Shown here: positions 1 to 8,472 of the stretch, piece after piece
Position numbering within the stretch: position 1 is the stretch's first letter
Layout: each line of letters begins with the position of its first letter
DNA from: Aureispira sp. CCB-E
GTDB lineage: Bacteria; Bacteroidota; Bacteroidia; Chitinophagales; Saprospiraceae
DNA: 64,000 nt
Reading direction: 5' to 3'
Assembly (NCBI RefSeq): GCF_031326345.1
Contig: NZ_CP133671.1
Span: forward strand, 5,332,001-5,396,000
Made by a program: the position numbers and the translations under genes
The notes under the pieces: model-generated
The model's database searches: none
Seen by the model: only the letters and a program-made list of their open reading frames with translations
Told to the model about the DNA's origin: nothing

Positions 1-650
1 TTTTCAATCGTTATAATATCTAAAGGTACTCCCTCATCGACTCCTTGTAGATTATTTTTGATATTGACTTGAGGCAGTTTAGGCAAAGCCCAATCTCTGA
101 TCTCAAAAGAATACATTTTCTCCCATTTTTTATTGAAAGTATAAATTTGAAAAGTATTTATACTAGAATTATCATCATGGTAACAAACAAAACCAATTTC
201 ATCAGTTCCATTGCCATCCATATCTCCAATTTTTTCTAGCCAAGCAAGACCAAAATCGCCAATATTTTTTAAGGTATCAACTAAAGAAGCGTTATCTACT
301 AAAAATGAATAGTTTTCGCCAATTTCATGTCTAAAATAAGCATAACTACCAACAGGGATATTTTCGTAAAATTTATTGGTTTCTTTTCTTGTTTTAAGAC
401 TGACGAATTTTTCTGTCAGAGTATCTATCTTACCATCTCCATCAAAATCACCACTAATTTTAAAACGATATCCCCAAATAGCTTTCCCCATAACTTCTTC
501 AATACGCTCCTCTTTAATCACCTCTTTTGGAGTTACTTTTATCGAATAATTGGACTCTTGTTCCGTACTTTTTTCCGAATTCTGATTGCATGAAAAAATA
601 AAGATTGATAAAAATAAAAGTAGTCCCCCTTTACAAGTAATACTCATCAT
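1..650 (-). CDS. FG-GAP/VCBS-like lipoprotein, 3' end cut by window edge
   Basis: The minus-strand frame is open from the ATG at 650-648 to the left edge (216 codons, no stop), so the C-terminus lies outside the window. The protein begins with a short hydrophobic signal ending in a lipobox-like LSIFIFSC, so it is probably a lipoprotein exported across the inner membrane. The mature part carries two acidic loops, DFDGDGKIDT near residue 67 and DMDGNGTDE near residue 128. They resemble the calcium-binding loops of FG-GAP/VCBS repeat proteins. The sequence between them is not recognised. A second ATG lies one codon downstream and could be the real start. No catalytic motif is visible. A surface or periplasmic binding role is inference only. 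Confidence 0.7.
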   Translation of the reverse strand, partial: MMSITCKGGLLLFLSIFIFSCNQNSEKSTEQESNYSIKVTPKEVIKEERIEEVMGKAIWGYRFKISGDFDGDGKIDTLTEKFVSLKTRKETNKFYENIPVGSYAYFRHEIGENYSFLVDNASLVDTLKNIGDFGLAWLEKIGDMDGNGTDEIGFVCYHDDNSSINTFQIYTFNKKWEKMYSFEIRDWALPKLPQVNIKNNLQGVDEGVPLDIITIE

Positions 651-827
651 AAATTTTGGATTTTATTGTTTTGTCGCCTCTTCACTTTCTTAAATTTGAA
701 CTCATAATTTCTCGAATTTTCAACAACTTAAGTTTTTACTTTTACTAAATGAAAAAAGTTGCTATTTTAAAAGTCTAATAAACTTGTGCTTGAACCTAAG
801 CATATCATTATCAACAATCAAAAAAGA

Positions 828-1466
828 ATGAAAAGCATGAAACAATTTAAAATTTTAGGATTACTCTTCCTTAGTTGCTTGGGCTGGGCGTGCAATAAAG
901 ACAATAGTACCAATCCTGATTGCATTGGTTCTTTTACAGACCCCAGAGATGGCAAAGTTTATACTACAGCTATAATCGGTCTACAATGTTGGATGACAGA
1001 AAATATGCGTTTTGAAATGACGGGCGACTTAATCAACCCTATGAATCCGACAAACCAATATGGCAGATTGTATACGTACAATCAAGCCTTAAATGTTTGT
1101 CCTGATGGTTGGCACTTGCCTTCAGATGAAGAGTGGATTGCCTTAGAACGCTTTTTAGGAATGTCTAAGACAGAAGCTGATTTTGTTGGTTCTAATAGAG
1201 GCAATAACGAAGCTGCCTTATTAAAATCTACTTCTAGATGGTCTGATTTGAATGGCACGAATGACTTTGGCTTTAATGCGTTTCCAGCAGGTTCTAATAA
1301 CAATGGTAATTTTCAAAACTTAGGGGACAATGCCCGTTTTTGGTCCCACACAAGTTCTGGCGCCAATACTGCTTACTCTAGAGTTTTCTTTCATAACACA
1401 CAGCAAATTGCACGTTATAGAGATAATGTGAATTTCGCCTATTCGTGTCGCTGTTTAAAAAATTAA
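828..1466 (+). CDS. FISUMP-domain lipoprotein
   Basis: About 212 residues. It starts at the ATG at 828 because a signal peptide (FKILGLLFLSCLGWAC, lipobox cysteine) follows directly; an in-frame GTG at 786 would add 14 polar residues before the signal. The mature region matches the Fibrobacter succinogenes major paralogous domain found in many Bacteroidota lipoproteins: a GKVYTTAIIGLQCWMTENM block, then YGRLYTYNQAL, then VCPDGWHLPSDEEW, and a C-terminal FAYSCRCL. Conserved tryptophans and cysteines suggest a disulfide-stabilised extracytoplasmic domain. The function of the family is unknown. No partner gene is evident; the next gene starts 84 bases downstream after a repeat fragment. Confidence 0.85.
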   Translation: MKSMKQFKILGLLFLSCLGWACNKDNSTNPDCIGSFTDPRDGKVYTTAIIGLQCWMTENMRFEMTGDLINPMNPTNQYGRLYTYNQALNVCPDGWHLPSDEEWIALERFLGMSKTEADFVGSNRGNNEAALLKSTSRWSDLNGTNDFGFNAFPAGSNNNGNFQNLGDNARFWSHTSSGANTAYSRVFFHNTQQIARYRDNVNFAYSCRCLKN

Positions 1467-1477
1467 ACTACTTTTAT

Positions 1478-1532
1478 CATTACTTCGGAATAGCAGCGTA
1501 ACTAACTAAAAGCAAAGCGCTCACGAAGTAAC
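1478..1532. repeat. Fragment of dispersed intergenic repeat family
   Basis: This gap holds an inward-facing pair, TACTTCGG near 1481 and TCACGAAGTA at 1521-1530. The 29 bases at 1502-1530 match 60614-60642 with two differences. They also match 21220-21248 in reverse complement with a few differences. Three separated near-copies in non-coding DNA identify it as part of a dispersed repeat rather than a gene-specific site. Confidence 0.7.
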
Positions 1533-1550
1533 CTAACAATATCAACACAC

Positions 1551-2432
1551 ATGTTTCGATTCACACTGACCTGTTTTATTCTATCTACTTGCTTACACCT
1601 AAAAGCGCAACAAATAGATACTATCTCATTTGTATTGACCTCTTTTAACAATATTTATATTCCTGCTCTTTTAAATCAAAAAGATAGTCTAAAAATGATG
1701 TTTCACACAGGAGAGAGTGGTGTCTCCATCATTGAAGAAGTATTTAACAAGATCGCTATTAAAAAAAATGCTACCAGTACAGAAGCCAATAGTTGGGGCG
1801 GAAAAGGGACTGCTAAATTTTTTAAAAACAACACATTCTCTATTGGGAATCATCGTTTCGATAGTCTAGTCGTATGGGTGGACAAACATTCAGGACAACT
1901 AACCGATGGTAAGTTTGGACCACTTCTTTTTAAGGGAAAAATGATTGAAATTAACTACCATGATAAAAATTTTGTTATCTATGAAAGTGTCCCGCCAAAA
2001 CAACATTTAAAACAGTTTCAAAAGTTTCGATTAACACAAGAAAAAGGCTTGTTATTTATTGAAGGAAAATTAAACATTGGGCGACAAAGGTTGCAACAAA
2101 AATTTATGATTCACACAGGCTATGGAGGAACAATTTTACTGGACGATGCCTTTGCTCAAAAACATCAATTAGGGCGTCTCTTAAAGATTACCAATGAAAG
2201 TACGCTAAAAGATGCTTATGGCAATACCTTAACAACTAAAAAAGCCGTCTTACCCTCATTCAAGATTGGGCGTACTAAGTTTAAAGCACTCCCAATTAGC
2301 TTTTTTGAAGGTTCCATTGGACGGCAAAAAATAAGCGTTCTTGGCAATGGGTTATTGAAACACTATAATATGATCTTAGATATAGAAAACAGCTTGGTGT
2401 ATTTAAAACCTAATCATCTATTTGAACAATAG
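1551..2432 (+). CDS. Retropepsin-like (aspartyl protease fold) secreted protein with HTG motifs
   Basis: 293 residues with an N-terminal signal peptide (FRFTLTCFILSTCLHLKAQ). The layout is the two-lobed retropepsin-like fold seen in many Bacteroidota: lobe 1 motif MMFHTGESGVS around residue 52 and lobe 2 motif FMIHTGYGGTILLDD around residue 188. In active family members these motifs read D-T/S-G. Here both aspartates are histidines (CAC codons at 1704 and 2112), so the usual acid-acid catalysis cannot operate. The frame is intact and the rest of both lobes is preserved. It may therefore be a pseudoprotease or binding protein, or have altered chemistry. It is convergent with the TPR gene downstream across a strong hairpin. 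Confidence 0.75.
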   Translation: MFRFTLTCFILSTCLHLKAQQIDTISFVLTSFNNIYIPALLNQKDSLKMMFHTGESGVSIIEEVFNKIAIKKNATSTEANSWGGKGTAKFFKNNTFSIGNHRFDSLVVWVDKHSGQLTDGKFGPLLFKGKMIEINYHDKNFVIYESVPPKQHLKQFQKFRLTQEKGLLFIEGKLNIGRQRLQQKFMIHTGYGGTILLDDAFAQKHQLGRLLKITNESTLKDAYGNTLTTKKAVLPSFKIGRTKFKALPISFFEGSIGRQKISVLGNGLLKHYNMILDIENSLVYLKPNHLFEQ

Positions 2433-2457
2433 ACCTTCTTAAGCCTTATATACCTAT

Positions 2458-2495
2458 ACATTAGATAGAGTCTTTAAGAAGATTCTATCTAATGT
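2458..2495. terminator. Bidirectional hairpin between convergent genes
   Basis: Seventeen-base arms 2458-2474 and 2479-2495 pair with a single G.T exception around a four-base loop. The hairpin lies between the stop codons of the converging genes at 2432 (+) and 2536 (-). The adjoining T tract is weak, so termination is inferred from stem strength and position. Confidence 0.6.
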
Positions 2496-2535
2496 TCGTT
2501 TCACAAAAGTTGTTTGCCCAGTAATCAATTGATTT

Positions 2536-3471
2536 TTATTTTTGGCAATGTTTTACTTGCAGTTGCAAAACTTCATCGCCATACATATCAGTATATCCCT
2601 GTTTGAGCGCATTGTCTAAATCCTCACAGGCTTTAGCTATTTTTTTCTTCTCAATCCAAATCAATGCTCTAATTTTATATGCATAAGGATTGCCAGGAAA
2701 GAGTTTAATTGATTTATCAATATCTTTCATAGCTGCATTTAGTTGCCCTAATTTTAATTTACTAAAACTCCGATTGCTATACCCTAAAGGCTCATTGGGT
2801 GAAATTTTGAGAGCTTGATCAAAGTACTCTACAGCCTCTTTGTGTCTGTTCAATCCTTGGTATTTAAAGCCAATATTAATGTATGCAGGAAAATACAAGC
2901 TATCAATTTCAACTACCTTAATTAGATACCTTAAGGTTTCCTCCCCTTTCCCAACTTCATCAGCTACCATTCCCAAATTGGTCAAAACGGCTAAGTTAGT
3001 AGAATCTAGTGCGTAAGCTTCCATTAAATCTTGGTAAGCCCCTTCATAGTTCATAATTCTAGTTTTTGCCCCTGCTCGGTTCGACAAATAACTAACTCGC
3101 ATTTCTTCTGTTTTTGCCAGTCGAATGGCTTCTGTATAATCTTTAATCGCATCTTCAAAGCCTCTCAAATGCAACAACAAATTAGCTCGGTCGTTGTATA
3201 ACAGTGCTTCTTCTGGAAATTTTTCTAATGCCACACCATAAATTGCATAAGCCTCTTGATAGGCTTTTAACTGAGTTTTTAACTCTGCCCAAACCGCATA
3301 ATAATCGGCTTGGTTAGGATCTAATTTAAGAGCTTGTTCAATTTCAGTTAACGCAGCTTTGTAGTTCTCTTTATCATAAAGTTCTAATGCTTTTTCAAAA
3401 TAATCGGCTGCCGTCTGAGAAAAAGCAATATTGGCAAGCAATACGTAAAAAAGACAAAGTAATGTTTTCAT
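2536..3471 (-). CDS. Secreted tetratricopeptide-repeat protein
   Basis: About 311 residues from the ATG at 3471, chosen because a signal peptide (KTLLCLFYVLLANIAFSQ) follows immediately; the 16-codon upstream extension is polar and unlikely. The mature protein is almost entirely TPR repeats of about 34 residues. Examples are NYKAALTEIEQALKLDPNQAD, read here in parts, GFEDAIKDYTEAIRL, and NRHKEAVEYFDQALKISPN. Each has the alternating small and aromatic positions typical of TPRs. Such proteins act as periplasmic or surface scaffolds. No catalytic domain is present. It appears monocistronic, with a 14-bp hairpin just upstream. Confidence 0.85.
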   Translation of the reverse strand: MKTLLCLFYVLLANIAFSQTAADYFEKALELYDKENYKAALTEIEQALKLDPNQADYYAVWAELKTQLKAYQEAYAIYGVALEKFPEEALLYNDRANLLLHLRGFEDAIKDYTEAIRLAKTEEMRVSYLSNRAGAKTRIMNYEGAYQDLMEAYALDSTNLAVLTNLGMVADEVGKGEETLRYLIKVVEIDSLYFPAYINIGFKYQGLNRHKEAVEYFDQALKISPNEPLGYSNRSFSKLKLGQLNAAMKDIDKSIKLFPGNPYAYKIRALIWIEKKKIAKACEDLDNALKQGYTDMYGDEVLQLQVKHCQK

Positions 3472-3510
3472 TGTTTTAGTTTTAGTTTGATAATTCCTTA
3501 TAATAAGACA

Positions 3511-3544
3511 AAAATCCAAAAACTCAGAATAGTTTTTGGATTTT
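3511..3544. terminator. 14-bp perfect hairpin with flanking A/T tracts
   Basis: Arms 3511-3524 and 3531-3544 are perfect reverse complements (AAAATCCAAAAACT) around a six-base loop, with T-rich sequence on the plus side and A-rich on the minus side. It lies upstream of the minus-strand TPR gene and downstream of the minus-strand nitroreductase gene, so it could end nitroreductase transcripts. Confidence 0.6.
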
Positions 3545-3552
3545 TTATCCTA

Positions 3553-3694
3553 ATACTCCGTTGATTTTTTATTTTTTCTACGAAAAACGTAAAAAAGCAT
3601 CTTGTATTAGTTTGATTACCAGTCTTTTAGTGCAAAGGTTAATAAAAATACATCTTACTGATAATCAAACTAATACGATTTTTCAACGGAGTAA
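3553..3694. repeat. Complete 142-bp copy of dispersed inverted-repeat element
   Basis: Terminal inverted repeats of 11 bases (TACTCCGTTGA at 3553-3563, TCAACGGAGTA at 3684-3694) enclose a second inverted pair of 15 bases (3604-3618 and 3662-3676, GTATTAGTTTGATTA and its complement). The element at 41808-41982 has the same nested design with related sequences. The copy encodes no protein, so it resembles a MITE-like or structured repeat. Confidence 0.75.
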
Positions 3695-3717
3695 TGTTAT
3701 CCTGCTTGTAGTCTTTA

Positions 3718-4350
3718 TTAGTCTACAATCGTAACCAAGTCATCTTTACTCTTGCGCACTTTTTCTAGGTTTACCAACCAGTCTTTCTCAGTATCTCTAT
3801 ATCCAACTGTCATCATCACACAGCTTCTAAGCCCTTTGGATCTCAAATCTAAAATTTCATCCAGTTTAGCAGGATCAAATCCCTCCATCGGAGTACTATC
3901 TACTTCTTCAAAAGCTGCTGCCGTCAATGCTGCCATCAATGCAATATAGGCTTGTCTTGCAGCATGATTAAAGTTTTCTTCAGCATCTCTCTGAGGATAA
4001 ATATTTAATAATTGCTGGCGATAATTCTCCCATCCTTCGTTCTTAAATCCACGTACTTCATTGACCAAGTCAAACATTTTATTAATTCGATCTTCTGTAT
4101 ACGTATCCCAAGCAGCAAAAACCAATAAGTGAGAACAATCCGATACAACAGATTGATTCCAAGCAATTGCCTTGATTTTTTCTTTTACCTCTTGGTTGGT
4201 AACTATAATAATTTCGAAAGGTTGTAATCCACTAGAAGTTGGAGCCAAATTGGCGGCCTCTATAATGGTATCAATTTTCTCTTGAGGTACCTTTTTACCA
4301 TTCATTGCTTTGGTAGCATAACGCCAATTTAACTTGTCTAATAATTCCAT
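3718..4350 (-). CDS. NfsB-like nitroreductase family oxidoreductase
   Basis: 210 residues from the ATG at 4350 (MELLDKLNWRYATKAMNG); the 17 extra upstream codons are not typical of the family. It is a flavin-dependent NAD(P)H nitroreductase-fold enzyme. The N-terminal WRYATKAM contributes to FMN phosphate contacts, and APTSSGLQPFEIIIV matches the A-P-S-S-x-x-x-Q-P-W/F motif. Further on, an AALTAAAFEEVDSTPMEGFDP segment, quoted in part, corresponds to the G/DSTPMEGF region. Length is normal for a cytoplasmic homodimer. Substrates cannot be told from sequence (quinones, nitroaromatics and others are used by the family). It is divergent from the oxidoreductase gene at 4645. Confidence 0.88.
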   Translation of the reverse strand: MELLDKLNWRYATKAMNGKKVPQEKIDTIIEAANLAPTSSGLQPFEIIIVTNQEVKEKIKAIAWNQSVVSDCSHLLVFAAWDTYTEDRINKMFDLVNEVRGFKNEGWENYRQQLLNIYPQRDAEENFNHAARQAYIALMAALTAAAFEEVDSTPMEGFDPAKLDEILDLRSKGLRSCVMMTVGYRDTEKDWLVNLEKVRKSKDDLVTIVD

Positions 4351-4644
4351 TTTTATTGTTTGTTCTTTAATGATTAAATTATAATACTCCGAAACAAGCA
4401 AAACTTAAATTGGTTCTAGAAAAATTATTTTGCACAAAGACTTAACATTTTATTAACTCATATTTCCTGTTGCCATTCCCCATAACACCTCCATTATCTA
4501 TCTAATTTTTCCATTCTTAGATAAGAGGCTAAACCATGAAAGATCTTACAACAAATAGAACTTTGTTAAATCTTAGCCATTTTTTTATATTAAAATTGTA
4601 TATTGTAGAATAACTATTCAATCTATTTTAAATACTACGCTACT
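4351..4644. other. Divergent intergenic region
   Basis: 294 bases between divergent start codons of the nitroreductase and the desaturase-like gene. It is AT-rich. No convincing TTG-N19-TATCTTTG promoter, RNA or repeat was recognised, although promoters for both genes must lie here. Confidence 0.4.
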
Positions 4645-6231
4645 ATGGTTCAGTCTTACAAAAAGAAACACAAACTTGCTGCATCGTACGATACTATCAT
4701 TATAGGTTCGGGGATAGGTGGTTTAACTACTGCTGTTTTATTAGCTCAGAAAGGTCAAAAGGTCTTGGTGTTGGAGCGTCACTATACAGCAGGTGGTTTT
4801 ACCCATATTTTCAAGCGCAAAGGTTATGAATGGGATGTTGGAATTCATTATGTGGGTAGTATGGAAAAAGAATCTAGCATTCTCAAAAAAATATTTGACT
4901 CTATCACTGACCAACAACTAAAATGGGCAGATATGGGAGCGGTATACGATCGCATTGTCATTGGGGATAAAACTTATGATTACGTCAAAGGTGTTGGTAA
5001 CTGGACAGAAAAAATGATTGGCTATTTCCCTGACGAAGAAAAAGCAATTCGAGCATACGTAGATTTAATTTTTAAGGTTAGTGCTACCAGTCGCAATTTT
5101 TTTGTTGAAAAAACAATGTCTCCAATTTGGAGCAAATTATTGGGATGGTTCTTGCGAAAGCCCTATCTCGAATATGCTAGAAAAAGCACCCATGACGTAC
5201 TCGGTTCTCTAACCCAAAATCAAGAATTAATCAAAGTATTGGCAGGTCAATATGGAGACTATGGTCTACCGCCCAAACAAAGTAGTTTTGCCATGCATGC
5301 CTCTTTGGTCAGACACTATTTTTCAGGGGGCTTTTTTCCTATTGGTGGATCTTCTCAAATTGTAGAAACGATTGCTCCCGTATTAGAACGTTTGGGATCT
5401 ACTATTCTTATTAGTGCTGAAGTTGACCAAGTAGTTATAGAAAAGAATACGGCTGTTGGTGTTCGAATGAAAGATGGAAAAGTATTCAAAGCAAAACACA
5501 TTATCAGCAATGCGGGGCTATACACTACTTACAAAACTTTGCTTCCTGCTCCTATCGTGCAAAAACATCGTTTGCAACAACAACTTAACAAAGTACAACA
5601 TTCTGTAGCTCATGCTTGTCTCTATATTGGTTTAGATGGAAGCCCTGAAGAATTGCAGTTGCCCAAAGCCAACTACTGGCTCTACCCTGACAAACTGAGT
5701 CATGATGAATGTGTTGAGAATTATTTAAAGGATCATAACGAGCCTTTTCCTGTTGTTTATATTTCTTTTCCTGCCGCAAAAGATCCTGATTGGAACAATC
5801 GCTATCCTGGTAAAAGTACAATTGATATTATCACACTCGTTCCTTATGAAACATTTGAAAATTGGGATGGAAAACGATGGAAAAAACGAGGTGAAGACTA
5901 TGAAGCACGCAAGGAAAAAATTGCACAACGCCTCTTAGAGATACTATACAAGAAAGAACCTCAACTAAAAGGAAAAGTCGATTACTATGAGTTGTCTAGT
6001 CCATTAACAACAAAGCATTTTGTCAATTATGAAAAAGGTGAGTTATATGGTTTGGAACATACTCCAGAACGATTTGAACAAAAGTTTCTACGCCCAAGAA
6101 CGCCTATCAAAAACTTTTACTTGACAGGGCAAGATATCACTACAGCGGGCATTGGTGGAGCAGCCTTTGCTGGTCTGTTAACTGCTTCTACTATTACTGG
6201 TGATAATATTGCAAAAGAATTGATGTCTTGA
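4645..6231 (+). CDS. CrtI/retinol-saturase-like FAD oxidoreductase
   Basis: 528 residues. An N-terminal Rossmann motif IIIGSGIGGLTTAVLLA (GxGxxG at residues 21-26) is followed by the second-strand LVLERHYTAGGFTHIF. This is typical of the phytoene desaturase, carotene isomerase and all-trans-retinol 13,14-reductase group. The closing LTGQDITTAGIGGAAFAGL is the conserved C-terminal FAD-contacting segment of the same family. Length fits the group. No carotenoid synthesis genes (crtB, crtE, crtY) are adjacent, so the substrate is undetermined. A retinol-saturase-like reductase is the closest guess because of the HYTAGG and WDVGIHYVG motifs. Likely cytoplasmic, membrane-associated. Confidence 0.82.
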   Translation: MVQSYKKKHKLAASYDTIIIGSGIGGLTTAVLLAQKGQKVLVLERHYTAGGFTHIFKRKGYEWDVGIHYVGSMEKESSILKKIFDSITDQQLKWADMGAVYDRIVIGDKTYDYVKGVGNWTEKMIGYFPDEEKAIRAYVDLIFKVSATSRNFFVEKTMSPIWSKLLGWFLRKPYLEYARKSTHDVLGSLTQNQELIKVLAGQYGDYGLPPKQSSFAMHASLVRHYFSGGFFPIGGSSQIVETIAPVLERLGSTILISAEVDQVVIEKNTAVGVRMKDGKVFKAKHIISNAGLYTTYKTLLPAPIVQKHRLQQQLNKVQHSVAHACLYIGLDGSPEELQLPKANYWLYPDKLSHDECVENYLKDHNEPFPVVYISFPAAKDPDWNNRYPGKSTIDIITLVPYETFENWDGKRWKKRGEDYEARKEKIAQRLLEILYKKEPQLKGKVDYYELSSPLTTKHFVNYEKGELYGLEHTPERFEQKFLRPRTPIKNFYLTGQDITTAGIGGAAFAGLLTASTITGDNIAKELMS

Positions 6232-6405
6232 GACTAAAAAATTAAGGCTGGATTTTTCTTTTCAAACAATACAACTCATTCAAAAAAAGCAAACTTCAGA
6301 AACTATACGAACTAAAAAATAGTTATATTTATACTTTGCTGCATGACCAAATCACATCATTTTGATTATTAAAAAGATACGCTCTTATTGCCTAAAATAT
6401 TAAAA

Positions 6406-7287
6406 ATGACTTTAAAAGATAAATATATAAATCCTCTTACAGATTTTGGTTTCAAAAAACTTTTTGGAGTTGAACCTAATAAAGAGCTTTTAATTGATTT
6501 TCTCAATCAATTGCTCCCCTCTATCCATCAGATTAAAAACCTTACTTATACTAAAAATGAGCACTTAGGGAGCAGTGAATATGAAAGAAAAGCCATCTTT
6601 GATTTGTATTGTGAGAGTGAATCTGGCGAAAAATTTATTGTAGAAGTGCAAAAAGCTAAACAAAATTTCTTTAAAGATAGATCGGTCTATTACTCTACTT
6701 TCCCCATACAGGAACAAGCAAAAAAAGGGGATTGGAATTTTAAATTAGCAGCTGTTTATACAATTGGTATCTTAGACTTTATTTTTGATGAACACAAAAC
6801 TCAAAATGAGTTATTACATACTGTTAAACTAAAAGATCAAAATGGCAATGTATTTTATAATAAACTAACCTACATCTATATTGAGCTTCCTAAATTCACT
6901 AAGTCCGATAACGAGTTGCAATCTAAGTTTGATAAATGGTTGTATGTTTTTAGACATCTAGCCAACCTGCAAAACCGCCCTGTTGTGCTTCAAGAAAGAA
7001 TTTTTAAAAAACTCTTTGAAGCAGCTGAAATCGCTAAATTTACTCCCAAAGAAAAAGAACAATACGAGGAAAGTTTAAAATATTATCGCGATTTGAAAAA
7101 TGTTGTTGATTCTTCTAAAGAAGAGGGAATTAAGGAGGGCAGAGAAAAGGGTATTAAAGAAGGAATCAAGACAGGAATCAAGACAGGTAGAAAAGAAGTA
7201 GCCAAAGAAATGAAAGCAGATGGTTTTTCCTTAGAAAAAATAGCCCGATATACAGGTCTCTCAATTGAGGAAATCCAAAAACTATAA
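6406..7287 (+). CDS. Rpn-family PD-(D/E)XK nuclease / transposase-like protein
   Basis: About 293 residues from the ATG at 6406 (MTLKDKYINPLTDFGFKKLFG). The start at an upstream TTG would add MPKILK and is less likely. The DFGFKKLFG opening and the FDLYCESESGEKFIVEVQKAKQ region (read as F-D-x-x-C...EVQ, carrying the D/ExQ nuclease core) place it in the Rpn or PDDEXK_2 group. These enzymes promote RecA-independent recombination. The C-terminal tail is a low-complexity GIKEG/GIKTG tract encoded by short direct repeats at about 7135-7195. It then ends in a small helix (FSLEKIARYTGLSIEEIQKL) typical of the group. No terminal inverted repeats were found, so autonomous mobility is unsupported. Confidence 0.85.
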   Translation: MTLKDKYINPLTDFGFKKLFGVEPNKELLIDFLNQLLPSIHQIKNLTYTKNEHLGSSEYERKAIFDLYCESESGEKFIVEVQKAKQNFFKDRSVYYSTFPIQEQAKKGDWNFKLAAVYTIGILDFIFDEHKTQNELLHTVKLKDQNGNVFYNKLTYIYIELPKFTKSDNELQSKFDKWLYVFRHLANLQNRPVVLQERIFKKLFEAAEIAKFTPKEKEQYEESLKYYRDLKNVVDSSKEEGIKEGREKGIKEGIKTGIKTGRKEVAKEMKADGFSLEKIARYTGLSIEEIQKL

Positions 7288-7344
7288 AAGCCTCCTTGTG
7301 GTGTTATATCCCCAAATATTATTTTTAACTAAACTCCATACCAA

Positions 7345-7638
7345 ATGAAACAACCCATCTATTTTATATTTCTATTATTCCTATTCCTTCATAGCTGCGA
7401 TCTATCGCCACAAGGTCCTAGTGATGAAGCACTAAGTAAGATGACTCGTAGTGAAAAATGGGCAAGTTTAGAAAAGGGAATGTCACAAGAAAATGTCCTC
7501 CGAATTTTAGGAAAACCCAGCTCCCAAAAAGTTTGGTCAGGGCAAACTACTTATAAATTTGAATGTTTTACCTGTTCTGCTACCTTCAGCGAAGACGGGG
7601 AATTATGGTCTTGGTTCGGTCCTTCAGAAAGTCTATAA
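7345..7638 (+). CDS. BamE/SmpA-like small lipoprotein
   Basis: 97 residues beginning with a hydrophobic signal and lipobox (FLFLHSC), so a lipoprotein. The mature domain has WASLEKGMSQENVLRILGKPS followed by a beta-rich YKFECFTCSATFSEDGELWSW, both read in parts here. This is the GMS-x-x-x-V-x-x-x-LGxP pattern of SmpA/OmlA (BamE-like) domains. A CFTC pair could form a disulfide. It lies 57 bases after the nuclease gene on the same strand, perhaps by chance. The family includes assembly factors and inhibitor-like domains. A genuine BamE role is not claimed. Confidence 0.7.
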   Translation: MKQPIYFIFLLFLFLHSCDLSPQGPSDEALSKMTRSEKWASLEKGMSQENVLRILGKPSSQKVWSGQTTYKFECFTCSATFSEDGELWSWFGPSESL

Positions 7639-7724
7639 TACAGTCATAAATATTTCTTACCCATTTTTAAGAGGCTTGAAAGCATTTCTTATCTTTAGTC
7701 AATGAATAAGACCGTCCTGTCATT

Positions 7725-7732
7725 TAACTTTG
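7725..7732 (+). promoter_or_regulatory. Candidate -7 element TAACTTTG
   Basis: TAACTTTG fits the Bacteroidota -7 consensus TAnnTTTG and sits 45 bases before the DUF4386 start codon. No clear TTG was found at the expected distance upstream, so support is partial. Confidence 0.35.
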
Positions 7733-7777
7733 TTGTATAAACCTTAAAACAATCAAAAACTACAAACAAAGCTTATT

Positions 7778-8467
7778 ATGACACTTGCACTAAAAATGCC
7801 TTTACCCCAACAACGTTCTGCTGCCTTAACAGCTGGTCTTTCCATTATAACCATGGCAATCCTTGCTATTTTTTCTATTGGTTATGCCTTTGGTCAATTA
7901 ATTATCTTGGAAGATGCGATTATGACCATGAATAACATTCAACAAGACATAAGCCTATTTGTATTAGGGATAATAGGATTAATCCTTATCTTCATTTGCG
8001 ATTTACTTGCCTCTTGGGGGCTATGGGGATATTTTAAGCGATTCGACGAAACTAGGTCCAAGTGGATGGCTGGATTTAGATTGGTTTATACGATCATTCT
8101 AGGAATTGCCATTACAACTTTGGTTTTAATCCTGCCCCACCTCCCAAATTCAACCTTATCGGCTTCTGAGGTCTTGGATCAAATTCAGAACTTCTATACC
8201 ATATGGTCATTTGGGTTAATCATCTTTGGTCTTCATTTGCTTTTTTTGGGATTTATTGCTCTACGAGAAACTCCTGTACCCAAAACAATCAGTTGGCTTT
8301 TGTTAATTGCTGCTGTTGGTTATCTATTTAATAATATTGCCAGTTTGAGTAGCGACCATTATCTACACTACAAGCCAATTGTAGAAATGATTTTTAGTTT
8401 ACCAATGATTTTTGGGGAGCTTGGGCTCGGTATTTGGCTTATTGTTCAAAACAATAAAAAAAGCTAG
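7778..8467 (+). CDS. DUF4386-type integral membrane protein
   Basis: 229 residues with about six hydrophobic helices, separated by short loops. The N-terminal pattern (PQQRSAALTAGLSIITMAIL), the central LASWGLWGYFK, and a C-terminal LPMIFGELGLGIWLIV match DUF4386, a family of unknown function common in Bacteroidota and Firmicutes. It is convergent with a Crp/Fnr-type regulator, the stops being 5 bases apart. DUF4386 genes often lie near regulator genes, but no functional link can be read from sequence. A second in-frame ATG lies six codons later. Confidence 0.8.
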   Translation: MTLALKMPLPQQRSAALTAGLSIITMAILAIFSIGYAFGQLIILEDAIMTMNNIQQDISLFVLGIIGLILIFICDLLASWGLWGYFKRFDETRSKWMAGFRLVYTIILGIAITTLVLILPHLPNSTLSASEVLDQIQNFYTIWSFGLIIFGLHLLFLGFIALRETPVPKTISWLLLIAAVGYLFNNIASLSSDHYLHYKPIVEMIFSLPMIFGELGLGIWLIVQNNKKS

Positions 8468-8472
8468 ATGCG

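Noticed and set aside
786-827. GTG start for the FISUMP lipoprotein
   Set aside because: The 14 codons before the ATG at 828 encode a polar stretch in front of the signal peptide; the ATG gives a normal lipoprotein signal.
6388-6405. TTG start for the Rpn nuclease
   Set aside because: The ATG at 6406 gives the typical MTLKDKYINP opening; the longer reading adds six unsupported residues.
6406-7287. Transposon carrying the Rpn nuclease
   Set aside because: No terminal inverted repeats or target-site duplications were seen around the gene, so only the protein family is reported.
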